Below, in pieces: positions 10,898-22,876 of a stretch of DNA of 64,000 bases (positions within the stretch are counted from its first letter, which is position 1; every line of letters begins with the position of its first letter). Position numbers and translations under genes: made by a program. This DNA comes from Heliopora coerulea (lineage: Eukaryota; Cnidaria; Anthozoa; Scleralcyonacea; Helioporidae): positions 310,001 to 374,000 of the forward strand of contig JASJOG010000017.1 of assembly GCA_030142905.1 (NCBI GenBank), written 5' to 3'. The notes beneath the pieces are model-generated. The model made no database searches. It saw only the letters and a list, made by a program, of their open reading frames with translations, and was not told the origin of the DNA.

Positions 10898-11037
10898 ATA
10901 GTCTATTAAGTTATGGCTTTGAGCAACTGTCGTTACACCGTGTTTCACGCTTACGCGATCATCAGACCTCTGATGATCGCGTAAGCGTGAAACACGGTGT
11001 AACGACAGTTGCTCAAAGCCATAACTTAATAGACTAT
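10898..11037. repeat. Perfect 69-bp-arm palindrome (PLE-type head-to-head ends)
   Basis: Bases 10898-10966 and 10969-11037 are exact reverse complements around the two bases CC. Each strand reads CTGATGATCGCGTAAGCG then TGAAAC, which resembles a hammerhead ribozyme core (CUGANGA, short stem CGC/GCG, GAAA). It is flanked by TA tracts, like PLE A next to it. The likely origin is a PLE truncated until only its two terminal arms remain. Confidence 0.85.
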
Positions 11038-11552
11038 CAAAGCTCTACACCTTTGTATTGAGCACTCTTCTCTTCAGAGACCAAACAGCTACATCTACAT
11101 CTATATATATACATATATATATATATATGTATATGTATACGCGTGTAAAAGGACTCCACGCACATCGAGATTAGTACCCTCGCCGTGGACATTATTTAGA
11201 TCAGTGATCTTAACTGCCCGTTCTGCTCCAAGGCGAGGGATTAACAATGCTGACAGAATTATGTAGCCGTTAAACGTTGCATTGCAAACGTTGACGTGTC
11301 TTAGAATGTGGTCGCTGCACTGATGTGGTGAAGGAGGCTCTAGCCTCTTGCAGCCGTTCCTCAGACACTCACGAAGAAATTATGCGACTGGCAACACACC
11401 TTTTTGAAATGTTCCCCGCCGGCATATGCTTGACAGATTTGACATAGATGGGTCTGTCGAAAAACAAGACCCACTAAGAGTGAGTTATAAGACATTGCAG
11501 GTTTCGCCTTGATGACTTTTACCTGTACCTATTTTAATTTCATAGCTGTAGA
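11038..11552. other. No recognised gene; short TA tract at 11101-11130
   Basis: Apart from a small TA repeat no coding frame or repeat was recognised. Confidence 0.5.
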
Positions 11553-11981
11553 ACACCTTTTGCTGTTCATTATACCAGAAAATATAGTATCATTGACGCC
11601 AACCTCAAAGTCATTAACGTAAAAATACATTCATTTTCTTCAATCGGCATTTACTACCGTAGATACGCAACCATTTGCATCAAAGGGCATTCTATAGCGC
11701 CAACGGACGACCATTAACACCATTTTACAATACATTAGGGATAATAAAATTTCAATCAGACAAGATATTTCTCTTGCGTAATGAAAATTTTATTATCCCT
11801 AATGTATAGTAGAATGGTGTTAATGGTCGTCTCTTGGCGCTATAGAATGCCTTTGATCTAAATAGTTGCATATCCACGTTAACGAATATCGATTGAATAA
11901 AATGAATATATTTTTGCGTAAATGAGTTTGAAGTTGGCATTAACGATTGTATATTTTCTGGTAATGAACAGCAAAAGGTGT
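11553..11981. mobile_element. Fold-back element, short form
   Basis: Two inverted arms of about 205 bp run from ACACCTTTTGCTGTTCATTA to the centre near 11770 and back. The arms share CATTCTATAGCGCCAA and ACATTAGGGATAATAAAATT with the arms of the element at 26210-27708 and the fragment at 36400-36546. No coding capacity and no clear target duplication were found. Confidence 0.75.
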
Positions 11982-13846
11982 CGTTCCCAAAAGTAAGATG
12001 TAAAAAAAGTAAGTTGTTCCACAACAAATCAAAAGGTCAACTTGGATCCAGTAAACATCATCTAAATGACCTGACCGGCAGAAAACTGCTTTGGTATAAC
12101 TAGTATCCGAAGTGGTATATTCCCAAGGAAGATCCACTGCTCCTCAAGGACATCTGTTTAGGAAGATTTTTCAACGAACAGCAGTGCTAAGCGACTAAGT
12201 GTATTAAAACGACATTGATCGCTGAAGTTGAATAGATGCCGATTTGAATAAATCTTGGGACTTTTCACGTTCTGGTAACCACTTACCTGAGCTCCACAAT
12301 CACAGGTAGCTTTGAAACACAAGTTCTGCGAACGGAATTGTTTTAGCAGCTTTCAAAAGTAGCTTCCCGACTTCATTCTTCCCTAAGGGAGACTTCTTCT
12401 ACCAATTATTATCGCCTGGATTTTGCTGGTGTTTACTGGTAAAGTAGAATGAAGATTCTGGTTCATTCTTTTCTGTAGGACGATTACTTTTGAACATTTT
12501 GCAGTATTTAACCGGACAGCGTTCATGGTAAATTGTTTGAGAAGTGGGATAGAACACTCATAGTCCAGAAGAGTTGTCCAGGCCATGACAGTCTTTGGAT
12601 GCTTTCTCCGCTTTCCACACAAAGATTTCATCGCCTCAATCAGGATTTTTTCCCTATGAAATGTCGCCTCACTGAAGACGTTAGGATGTATTTTTGGCTC
12701 GAAACAAAAATGCAAGGTAAACAGCCATCAGGTAACTCGCTGCAAAACTACTTGATTTTGGTCACCAAATTATCCTAGGCAAAACAGTTGTCCACTTTAG
12801 TCTTTCTCACTTCGAGAGTGGTTTGTGCATGATGACCTTTACCGTATTCGACCAGTAATGCTTTCATCAGGATTTTAAAACCTCTCAAGAAAGTTTAAAG
12901 CCGTCTTTGTGTAAATTTCCCGTTGAACCGTTTGTATCGAGGTGCTACTGAATGCTTAGTTGAAAATACGCAAGAGTTGCAGGTTTGTACGCCATTTTTC
13001 TTTTTTACCGTGGAAAAAGTACGTGTTTTACCTCCCTCTTCTTTCGACAAAACTTGCACAAGGTTTGCTTGTCGTATTTTGTTTTATGTTTTGTATTTTC
13101 CGATTATTGGTCAGCGATAAAAATGTAGAACTCATTCATGTTTTCTTTGTTTATTTCGTCCGTTTCGTAATTCGTTTCATCTTCGTCAACAAAGTGTTGT
13201 ACCTCAGGATAAATACTTACCATAAATCTTCTTCCTAGCACTTCTAATAGACATTTTTAACCAACTTTGAGATAGTGTAGAATTTATCAGTTTTTTAAGA
13301 CAAAAAATATCAAAAAAAAATTTTCACTCATGAGCTGTTCGTGATGCTGATATCCGACCGGTAACCTTTGAGAATGATCCAATTTTAAGACGGAAAGCCT
13401 GGCTATCTAATAAAAAATCTTCCTTTAAAGCAAAATGAGTGAAAAGTTTGATTGGAAAACGACTCGACATATCTCAAGATCGCAATTAATTCAGGGTCTT
13501 GCTATGAACATCCATTGATAAGCAGTAGAATTGTCAGAATGGATCTCTTATCATTTAGTAAACCGTTAAAGGTTATTCTCACGAAACGTTTTGTTTTAAT
13601 AAAACAGAATAGAAATTTTAAACGTAAATATGACGACAAGCAGTTTAAATGTAAAATAATTTCCAGTTTGGGTTGTTAATATTTGTGGCCAAATGTTGTT
13701 TTCTTTATTGCATTACCTCTTCCAGTTATAGTAAGGACGATTTGTCTTTTTGACAACTTTGAAAAATTATCAATGTTACTTGGATTCTCGAGAGATGTAT
13801 TGGAAGGGTGGGTGAGGGTTTCTTGCGTACACGTATTTCTAGTATA
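11982..13846 (-). pseudogene. Crypton-like (DUF3504/ZMYM2-type) tyrosine recombinase, inverted copy
   Basis: Read on the minus strand from the boundary ATACTAGAAATACGTGTACG at 13846. The order is NETNYETDEINKENMNEF, then YKPATLAYFQ, then the core AVYLAFLFRAKNTS (position of the first catalytic Arg), QWGDI, GDEIFVWKAEKASKD, ERCPVKY, then SPLGKNEVGKLLLKAAKT. The C-terminal region has lost the HxxR block, and the Tyr position reads Phe (SQDLFKSAS). Stops and frameshifts are many. It complements the plus copy at 7109, which lacks the core but keeps the Tyr. The inner end probably lies near 12170; 11982-12170 is weakly assigned. Confidence 0.72.
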
Positions 13847-14194
13847 ATATTAAGCATGAACGGCTTTATAGAACTCCCAATAAATTTTTAAAGAAAAAAA
13901 AGATAACTTTTAACAGATTATGCTGGCATGCCACTGGCTATGCGAAATAGACGCATTAAAAAAGGTTGTCAAGTAAGGCTTTTTTACCAACTCACCCACC
14001 CTGTGTTTTAATCGACTTATTACTAGGAACCAAAACATTTTCCCCAGTAGACTGTTATCCTTGGAGGTCAAATAACGGCCACCATTAATTGGTACATGTA
14101 CTGTTTTACTACAGGAGGAAAGCGGAGTACCTGCAATAACCTGTGGTAGAGTCAAACTGGACAAATTTATATGTGAAGAGTGTAATGTTGAAGC
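13847..14194. other. No recognised feature
   Basis: No domain, RNA gene or repeat recognised. Confidence 0.5.
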
Positions 14195-14560
14195 AGAAGG
14201 CACACTATCGCGTCGGTGGGTCGCTAGAGCTCACCGACAAGACAACCACCGGCGACCAAAGGACAAGTGGCGAGACGCACCGTAATGATCGCTTGCGACA
14301 AAACGACAAATATTCGATCAAATTTCACGGTTGTCCCTGGTACTTTCCGCAGCCATTAAAATCGCGAAAGCACGGTAAACGACCAGTACAAGCCAAATTT
14401 GAAAATGAACCTACTCGAATGACGTCGTTTTTAAATTTTTTTCTAGCAACTCAGCAACGACTCAGAGACTTCACGCCACCTCCAGCGATTTCAGTGGCAC
14501 GTTCCAACTGACAATAACGTGTCGCTGAGCGACGGCAACATGGCCACAGCGATAACGTGT
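14195..14560. other. GC-richer island, possible small transposon
   Basis: Base composition is visibly richer in G+C than the surroundings. CACACTATCGC near the left edge and the complement of GCGATAACGTG near 14550 could be short inverted ends, but the match is weak and no target duplication was found. Open frames here (for example 14519-14779) show no known domain. Confidence 0.25.
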
Positions 14561-15231
14561 CTCTATGTTAACTCATTCCCGGGACGATTAGTCTTCCATA
14601 ATTTTAATCTGGCGCATGCCAGACGATTTTACTCCACAACTGGAGACATCCTGCTGGGAAAGAGTTGTAAACCTTCCTCAAGTAATCAGACAACTGTACG
14701 GAGCTGGAACCATACCCTAATCAGAGTGATGAAGGATATGCGCACAACCACTGAACCAATAGTAGAACTTGGAGAGTAGTGTGAACGATGAAACTGTATA
14801 AATTAGGTACCTCAGCATCCCCTCTTCTGCTCAAGAAAATCTTTATCTTTCAAAAACCTCGTTAGCGACCTATCCTGACCTTAAGCTTGGTGAAATTCGA
14901 GCATAGATTAACACAGTAAGTGGATAGTGCCGTAAGTTGAAGACGACTTATTCAAACTTCCAAGTCTGGGACATAGGACAGTCAGTGATAAGGTAACATA
15001 TACAGTGCCTTAGCAAGTGGGGGGGGGGGGGGCATTTGGGCGCTTGCCCCGGGTGCAAAATTTTATAGGGTGACATTTCCAGGAACAAAAATTCGACTTA
15101 TTTTGTCTTTTTTTTTAGATTAAGATACATTGCCATGCTCAACAAAATGTTACATCAATGTCTCGACTTCTCATCGCTAATCGATGACTTTGCAGCTGCC
15201 AAGGCTCAAAACAACATCTTCAATTTTCAAT

Positions 15232-15345
15232 TATATTATTATTGTTATTATCATTATTATTATTAACATTATTATTATTATTATTATCATTATTATTATT
15301 ATTATCATTATTATTATTATTATTATTATTATTCATTATTATTTG
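15232..15345. repeat. ATT microsatellite, LINE 3' tail
   Basis: TTA/ATT repeats at the 3' end of the minus-strand LINE; the element therefore ends in an AAT-type tail. Confidence 0.85.
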
Positions 15346-15882
15346 TTACTATTCATTCTTTAAAAATTTTTTACAGCGGTGGCCCTTCAGAACGCATCGG
15401 TATCTGATTTTCAAGGGGCCGTATCATACATTATAATGTGTTACATATATTCCGTACATACACTATATTTACAATGGTTTATTACTAACTAATCTTACAC
15501 AAATTATTACATTCAAATTATACTATATTTACAATTACTTAGTATATTTACATTATTAAGTTACTTAAAATGTTCATCATGTTTAACTATCGTCAGTTTC
15601 TCTTAGCATAGCCTTAAACTCTTGGATCTTTACTCCTTCTGCCTTACAATGCTTTGGTAAGTTAATCCATCCAACGAGGCCCGATTAACTTATACTTTTC
15701 TCATGAAATTTGTTCTGGGTTTATCGACAACGTAGTTTTTACAATTAATTACTAAGTTGGTATTTCCTGTTATTTGAGACTGTAAACATGCTAGCCACAT
15801 TTTTTGTTACTTGCTGGTTTTTAACTTTGAACATGAACACAGCTTTTTGGTACGCTCTTCTTTCTTTAAGAGTTTTCCAATT

Positions 15883-18125
15883 TTAATCGTTCAATAAATC
15901 TATTGATCTAACTTCATATGATTTCCTTGTAATTATTCTTGCGGCCCCGTTTTGAATTTTCTGCGAATCATCAAGTAAATAGTTGCTATAATTATCCCAA
16001 ACCAAACTACAATAGTCAAAATTAGAAAGGACTAAAGACTTGTAGATCAAAATTAGGACTTCTTTCCGGACAAAAAGTTTTATGCGTCTTAACATACCGA
16101 AACCTTTTGATACTTTAGTTATTATATGATCAGTGTGATCCCTCCACAAAAGTTTGTCGTCAATGACAATCCCTAAAGTTTTGCTTTGCTTTACTCAAGT
16201 AAAGTATCAAAAATCCTTGAAAAATGTGTGTTTTCATATGTTTTTCCCCTCTTCCAACCACAAATTTACCAACTGCAAGACGGCTTTGTAAGTGGATGCT
16301 GTTGTGTTACCGGTCTCCTCCGATCTACTCATGCTTTTGCCAAAGCACTTGATGAAAGAAAGCAAGTTGATACTATATTCTTGGATTATAGTAAGGTATT
16401 TGACTCTGTTTCATTTAATTGTTTATTGAAAGAGCTGTTTGATGTGGGTGTAAGAGGCAAAGTGCTTTCTTGGTTTAGATCATATTTAACATGTAGACAC
16501 CACAGAACAGTCATTGATGGTTGTGAATCGTCCTTGTTACCAATATCATCAGGAGTGCCTCAGGGGTCCATTTTGGGACCAATATTATTTATCATTCATC
16601 ATTCTATAACTCCATTAAGTAACCCGTTATCCACATTAATGTACCAATCATTAGCTCTACATAGGAGAGATGTTTGGATAGAATACCTTTTTCCGAATCC
16701 AGCCTGTTCAGGTATAAGTAAATTGTTGTCCTATGAGTACGTAGAAAGTTGATCAAAAATAATCTTTTCAAAAATTTATGCAATGATTAGCAAAACTGAG
16801 ATTGGGCGATAATTTCCACATTCAGATTTTTGTCCTGACTTATAAATTGGAGAAACAGTTGCAATTTTAAGGTCTTCTGGAAAGATTCCAGTAATTATTA
16901 ATTGATTGAAGATATTGGTCAAGGAGCTTGTTATTACCTCAGCTGCACCTTTAACTTTGGTGCTATTCTGTCATGTCCTGTCCTGTTGATTTTGTTGGTA
17001 TCAGTTTTATGAGAATTTTCTTGGCGTCATTCTCAGTTATAATGTGAAATTCAAATTCTGTGGACTGATGTTGTATATAACTTTTTCAGCTAAATTTGGC
17101 CTAATTTCTGAGAAGCACTTGTTGAAGGCATCAGCAATAGCATGTGTATCAGTAACAAGTTTATCATCTACAGATAACTCGGTGACATTTGTTGTCTTAG
17201 ATCTTTTATTAAGCAATTTATTAACCACATTCCATGTGGCTTTAGGGTTACCGCATGTTTCTTCGAAATTTTTCTTATAATAATTGGCTTTTACTTTTTA
17301 TCACTTTATTTAAGTAATTATTAGCCTGTTTGTAAGCTTGCTGGATATGGGCTGAGCCTCTCTGAACTGTTTTTTTCTTACGGTAATCTCGATGATGCAT
17401 CTGTCTTTTTATATCAATAGTTAACCAGGGTGAGTATTCACTCCTTACTTTCCTCATCATTGGAGGTGCATGTTTGTCTGCAACAAGTTAAAACTTTTTC
17501 CCCAATCATTCCATCAATCATTAGGATCTCCAGATTGACAGTCATTCTATGCTAAAATTTTCTTTAAGTCAGTTCTAAACAATTTTATATTGTATAATTT
17601 ATATTGTCGGATACTAACTAGTTTTGATGGATTTTGAGGAATTGAGATTTTTTGATACACATAAATTAAACTATGGTCACTGATCCCAACATGCTCAACA
17701 CCAGATTTTAATTGGTCTATTGCTAAATATTTAGTCTATTAAACTACTGGCATGTTCAGTAACTTGTGGTGAATTTTGTGGCCTATACCAAGTATTAACC
17801 AGGAATGATTTTGTCTTAGGTTTGAGAATCTCAACTGTTATTCCCTCAAGAGTGTCAGTATCCAGATCATTTCTTATTTTGTAATTAATCAACTCACATA
17901 TATAAAGTGCAACACCCCCACCATTACGATGTCTGTCTTTTCGTACTATATCATAGCCTTGAATAGCCATCTCATGATCTGATATGTATTGTCCAACCAA
18001 GTTTATTTTATGCTAATTATATCAAATTGTTTACTTGTTAGATGTAATCAAAATTTACCCATATGACCAATTAAACTTCTGATATTTAAATGTGCTATTT
18101 TAAATCCTCTTCCCTTTGCTTCCTG
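15883..18125 (-). pseudogene. LINE ORF2 (endonuclease and reverse transcriptase), broken
   Basis: It begins near 18125 with FKIAHLNIRSLIGHMGKF, the usual start of the endonuclease, then GYDIVRKDRHRNGGGVALYI (about 17950). The linker and RT start follow (NYRPISVL, EKIIFDQLS, NNLLIPEQAGF) until about 16612. The catalytic block of RT is absent; the minus-strand frame resumes at about 16187 with SKTLGIVIDDKLLWRDH and ends with SLVLSNFDYCSLVWDN and QKIQNGAARIITRK. No active product is possible. Confidence 0.8.
16190..16610 (+). pseudogene. Inverted RT fragment from a second LINE
   Basis: The plus strand encodes SKVSKILEKCVFSYVF, then AFAKALDERKQVDTIFLDYS (RT block A), then SSGVPQGSILGPILFI. It stops before the YADD block. 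The frame is open at least to 16750, but recognisable RT ends at 16605. It sits precisely where the minus-strand LINE lacks its own RT core. Confidence 0.82.
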
Positions 18126-18267
18126 TTTTGGGATGGTATTGGTTTGGTGTAGTTTTGATCTTTAGTAGCAACTACTTTCTTCATTTGCTGACAGATTCGA
18201 GCAATTATGACTGTTGTTTGTTAATAAGCATTGAAGACTATCCTTAGAGACTGGCTTAGTGAGTCAG

Positions 18268-19730
18268 TGAATTGAATAATTATTAATACAATTAATGATA
18301 TTCTTTGCAAATATACCAGTTCCATACTTGTTCAGATGTACACTATATGAATTAAGGTGTTTACTCTGAATATTTTGGTGTTTTATAAGTCTCGAGTTCC
18401 TCTGTCTACAATACTTAGAAATAATATTGTTTACCTGTTCAATCTTAGAGTTTAACTCGTCGTCATCATTTCTTTATATTATCTCTGATATAATTATTTG
18501 GGTTTTTGAATGGTTCATGTCTACGCTCTGATAAATATCCACAATATTATCAGCAATCTGCTTGGTTGTTTTGCTTTTAATATCATTCGTTCCAACATGA
18601 AGAATTAATTTGTCTACATTTTTCCTTAGACATGGTTTCACATAATGCATCATTGCTTCGGTTTTCGTACCTTTAAATGTTTCGACATGGATCCTTGAAC
18701 CTTTACCTTTAATTGATTTACCAATTCGCCGACTATCTAAATGCTTAGTCATGGAGGCGTCAATTATTATATTTTCCCCTTTTCTTACTTCTCGGTATTC
18801 ATTAGCCCTTTGTCCAGATCCTTCGTATTGCTTGTTTTGTTTATAGGATTCATTTTCCTGGTGTTCATCTTCGTTGATAAGAACGTTGAATTTGTTACTC
18901 GTCGTCAATGTCATATCGTTATTTCTTTTATTGTTGGGTTTACTGCTACCGCCTTTCCTTTGTTTTTGTACTTGCATCCACTCGTTTCGTGGAGATTCAA
19001 CCTGTTCTGTTGACTGATCGTCATTTGATTTTTTTACGTTGTCTAGATTATGTTCCTCTTTGTCGGTCTGTAATAGCTTCAATGCAGTTATTAGACTTGC
19101 ATTTTCGCTTTGCAAATCTTTGATTTTCGTGTTTAGGTCTGACGAAATAAACAATAAATTGTCTATTCTTTCTTGCATCACTTTGACTGTTCTACAATGT
19201 CCTTGAGTTTGAGTTCATCCACTTCTTTTGGTAGGCTGGTAAATTTCCCGTTTATTTGACTGTCGAGGTTGTCAACTCAACTTTGCAATTCTTTGACCAG
19301 GCTGGCTAAGTTCTCTTCCTTCGTCACAACTTCATTTGTGTTCGTGTCATCTGGGCCTATTGTTCTTTACATGGCTGGACAGGTTATCCTGCTCTTTTGC
19401 ATTGGTTTCAATAATCTCCAATAATTGGTTTTTGATATCTGTGCTACTATTTCCTTTAATAGTGAGGAAGGAATTTGAATACCATCGAATCATCAGTTGA
19501 GAGCTCTCCAATTGTTTAGCTCCACCACCAGGTGAGTTCCATTTCGTATCGACGCCAAGTAGCTCACCGAAAAGTCTTTTAAGAGCGTCAAAGCCACCAG
19601 ACCATTTGAAACTTTCTTTATCAGTTATAAGAAGTCGTTTCTTTACATCTTCTGCAATTTTATCCAAGTTCGTATCCGAAACATTAGCAATACATCCTTC
19701 CGCCACATTTCCGCCATATTTGAGTAACAA
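18268..19730 (-). pseudogene. LINE ORF1 with coiled coil and SGNH/esterase-like domain
   Basis: The N-terminal part is open at 19730-19347 and the second part at 19181-18474. Heptad-like leucines occupy the stretch around 19300-19050. The domain at about 18780-18480 contains IIIDASMTKHLD, MMHYVKPCLRK, then DKLILHVGTNDIKSK, the pattern of the esterase-type ORF1 of CR1/L2 LINEs. The serine block is altered (DASM where GDSM is usual). The C-terminal YGTGIFAKNIINCIN follows near 18300. At least one frameshift and an in-frame stop break it. Confidence 0.78.
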
Positions 19731-19912
19731 AAATCAAAAAGCACTATAAATTATTATTTATGCAGAACCACCTCGTTCAGTTGTATGGTACGAGTCGTAA
19801 GATACGATACAATAATATGGAGCTTGGGTTGCGCTAGAGAAGACCTAGAGAGGTGTCTTAAACAGAATTTGCCCCGGGTGAATTACTACCTAGCTACGGC
19901 ACTGAACATGTA

Positions 19913-20556
19913 TACGTGAAGCAGCGTTCGGGCTGTTTCTAAAATGCTTGAATACGTATAGGCTTTGCCGGTTTCCAAACACCTAGAAATGCTAAAGAAA
20001 ATCCAGGCCTGTCCATTTTGGTCACCTTAATTTTACCGCTGCGGCAAACAGAAAATGGAACACCTCTCAAGCTGTTCGTAAATTTCCTTATCCTAGTACA
20101 GTAAATTAATGATTTCGTACGTTTTGGCAGGTACTGCCACATAGTAAAAACTGAAGTCCAGACAATTAGAACTAAAGTAACTTAAAGACCCAGGGTTTCC
20201 TTTAGAGTCGGTAATATTGTGAGTTGATATTGAGTTTCGTTTATCAGGTTTCCTTGCGCAACTGGTTGATCGAAACGACGATCAGGAGAGCCAGAGGCGG
20301 CGAATTAAATCACTTACACATCCACGGTGTGTACCGACGATTGCAAAGATAATTGTTATGTTGAAATTCTTTTCCAAATTTGGACTTTGAGGCTCAAATA
20401 GGTAGAATCCCCCTTGACTAAACGTGTGCTCCCGAACTCTAGCTTATGAATTGGTGTTCGGTATAAATCTGTGGGTTTTGCATTTCTTGCTTGGTTCGCT
20501 AGGCACCGGTAACCTTAAAAATATTCAATTGCACGAATATGCAATAATCGCGAATG
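19913..20556. other. No recognised feature
   Basis: No domain, RNA gene or repeat recognised. Confidence 0.5.
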
Positions 20557-20629
20557 GACCTTTTCAAGGTTTTTCCGCCATCTTGTAGGGGGGGGGTGCA
20601 AAAACATTGGGGCGAGCGCGCGGATTCAT

Positions 20630-20908
20630 ATGGCGGCTGTTAGTTTCAGTCATGCTGGACGGGCTATTTTGTTTAAAATTCCACGATTTTATGCTCTGCA
20701 TCGTGTTAAGAGTTCGTTCGACGCGATTATAACCATTGTTAAACTCACAAAAAAGGCTGCAAGACAGAGAAGTAAATTCGTTAAGGCTGGAAAGCTAGAT
20801 AAGCAGGTTTTGTGTAGTAGGGGAAACACGACTTGCCCAAAAGACAATTTTTCGTTACATATAGAAGATCAACAATATTATGCATTTGTGATTCTCAGCA
20901 AAATTTAG
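20630..20908 (+). CDS. Hypothetical 92-residue ORF inside the 20.6-kb unit
   Basis: It starts at an ATG in the context CATATGGCGGC directly inside the left arm, and ends at TAG (20906-20908). The product is basic (KLTKKAARQRSKFVKAGKL) with two cysteines in CSRGNTTC. No family was recognised. It could be a first exon, or chance. Confidence 0.25.
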   Translation: MAAVSFSHAGRAILFKIPRFYALHRVKSSFDAIITIVKLTKKAARQRSKFVKAGKLDKQVLCSRGNTTCPKDNFSLHIEDQQYYAFVILSKI

Positions 20909-22842
20909 ATGAGTATATCGGCGTGATTAGCCACGCAAATTTGCTGTAATTATTACGAACAATATATTAAGAATTCTAATAATATATTGCTTTCAGGTTT
21001 TGTTGTGATCATTAAATAACTTAACTCGGACGCATTGGCATTTTGTTTATTGAGCAAGAAGCATCTTCCTCTTAAAATATACCTGCCGTAAAGGAAAACT
21101 ATCCTTGGAAGTCAAATAGCCAGTCCTTGCTTTAGGCATCTGACATAACATTGGAGGGACATAAATATTGTGTTGCATTGGTTTTCATAATGTGACACTT
21201 AGTTGATTAACATCTTTATAATCTTATTAAAAGTACATAAACAATGTAATTTGCACTGAAGTTTTCTTAAATTATGGTGCAAGTAAAGGACAATGAGATA
21301 TGATCATAAGAAGCAGTCCTGCGCTTCATTTTAAATGGCACCAGTCATATTGTGATCAGTGAAATTGAAATCTTAAAAATATGCATTCAAAGTGTTACTT
21401 CAGTATCTCTTGCACAGCCTTGAATATATTTGATTTAAAACTCAACTTACAAACTTTGATCAAAACAATATTAGAAAAACCAATAACATTTTCTTTGTTT
21501 TATTGAAAGCAAAAGGTTTATACCAAAATAACTATCATTACTAACTGATATACTATACATGGCAATCTGAGGCCATGTTATCATTATATATTGTATTGTC
21601 CCAGTCAGAGAGAAAACTTGTATCTTTATGTTGTTAATTAAAAAGTACCTCCTGTTCCACTGCGAAGTATTTCACATTCAGAATTCTGGCTGAATACACT
21701 CCTAAGGCTTGGCATTAATCTTCATATCTACAGATTCTGATCCACAATAACCACGATGAGCAGTTGCCAAATAAAAGACTATGCCAATTGCAAATTGACA
21801 CATTAGGGATGCTTGGTGCCAGAGCTTAATAGCAGTGCAATCTATTTGATTCTGTGGTCTTAAAATATATTTAGCATTTTAAGGTCAAATCAAAATTTAG
21901 TTTAACCAGGCACATCTGTTTCATTAAGCACTAGTCACTCCCTAAAGTTTAAAGGGGAGCTGCATCCTTGTGTTTGCTGCTGAGATTTACACTAATAAAT
22001 GGCAAACATTGCAAGCAAAAACCATAAAATTTTTTCAACCACTTGTACTGAAAAACGTTTAGAAATGAGCTGTGATAAATACTGTAAACTCTTCGTTTGT
22101 TGCATTATCCAAGCTATTCAAAAAAGAATTATACAGTATTACTTTCAGTAGAATGTCGAACTGCTATAAAATAATCTATTTATCATCACGTACAATGATA
22201 GTCATCACACAGTTTAAAGTGAGAAATATTAATTGTCTTGTTTATCTGTTTATGTTTCATTTTGTAACAAACTGGCGGTTACGCTTTGCGTACTGAATTT
22301 CTCTAGTCAGTCCAACATATATCTGAGTAAATTCTGAAAAAAACTGATAGTGGGAAAGGAGCATGGACGAAGAGGTTAATTCTGGAAAGTGTCTTAATCT
22401 GCAGTAATATACAGTACCAGAAGAACAGGAAAGTTTTACTAGGGGTACATTACGTTACGTAGAATAAAAAGCTAATTTTTCTACCCTACAATTATGGCGA
22501 AAATCATGGTTTACGGCATCCTTTGTGTCCACTCAGTAATTCTGAATTTGTTGTCAGATTATGTTCTTCCAATTCCCGACAAGAACTCCATCTTGTCATC
22601 AGGTCGCCTGATCTCGAGAAGTCACCATATTGTTGCTTTTTTCGTCTTCCAAAACGTCTATTACCCTTCCGACAAGTCGTATATACTCGCAGATATATCG
22701 TTTTACTTTCAACAAAACTTGAGCAGACGTAAAGACCAAAGAAAGCAATAACTTTGAAGGAATGTTCACTGAGGTCTATTGCGAAAACAACAGCAGCTAT
22801 AACTAGACCGCGCGCTCGCCCCAATGTTTTTCCATTCCCTAC

Positions 22843-22876
22843 CGTTGAACTCTAAAAAGATTTTTAGAGTTCACCG
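22843..22876. mobile_element. Minimal 34-bp hAT family 1 derivative (terminal repeats only)
   Basis: CGTTGAACTCTAAAAA is followed at once by TTTTTAGAGTTCACCG, the two ends of MITE family 1 with almost nothing between. Flanking 8-mers TTCCCTAC and CCCCCTAC agree at 6/8. The opposite arm of the enclosing inverted repeat (20557-20625) lacks it, giving an empty-site comparison. Confidence 0.6.

Larger units (their letters stand above)
15232..19740 (-). mobile_element. CR1/L2-like LINE, nearly full length
   Basis: Read right to left it shows ORF1 (coiled coil plus esterase-like domain), an APE-type endonuclease, a reverse transcriptase, the C-terminal region and an AAT tail. Both ORFs carry stops and frameshifts. 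The RT core is replaced by an inverted RT piece from another LINE (16190-16610). It is inserted in the hAT-like unit 15003-19904. Confidence 0.82.
15003..19904. mobile_element. hAT-like element ends enclosing a LINE
   Basis: The left end CAGTGCCTTAGCAAG and the complement of the right end (CAGTGCCGTAGCTAG) resemble hAT termini, and both sides continue into GCCCCGGGTG. Flanking 8-mers AACATATA (14995-15002) and AACATGTA (19905-19912) agree at 7/8. Only about 0.4 kb of it is hAT sequence; the rest is the LINE at 15232-19740. No hAT transposase was seen. Confidence 0.75.

Noticed and set aside
14519..14779. An 86-codon plus-strand frame in the GC-richer island
   Set aside because: No domain or homologous pattern was recognised; the length is compatible with chance in GC-richer DNA.
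18741..19123. Plus-strand hydrophobic frames
   Set aside because: They are the antisense of LINE ORF1.
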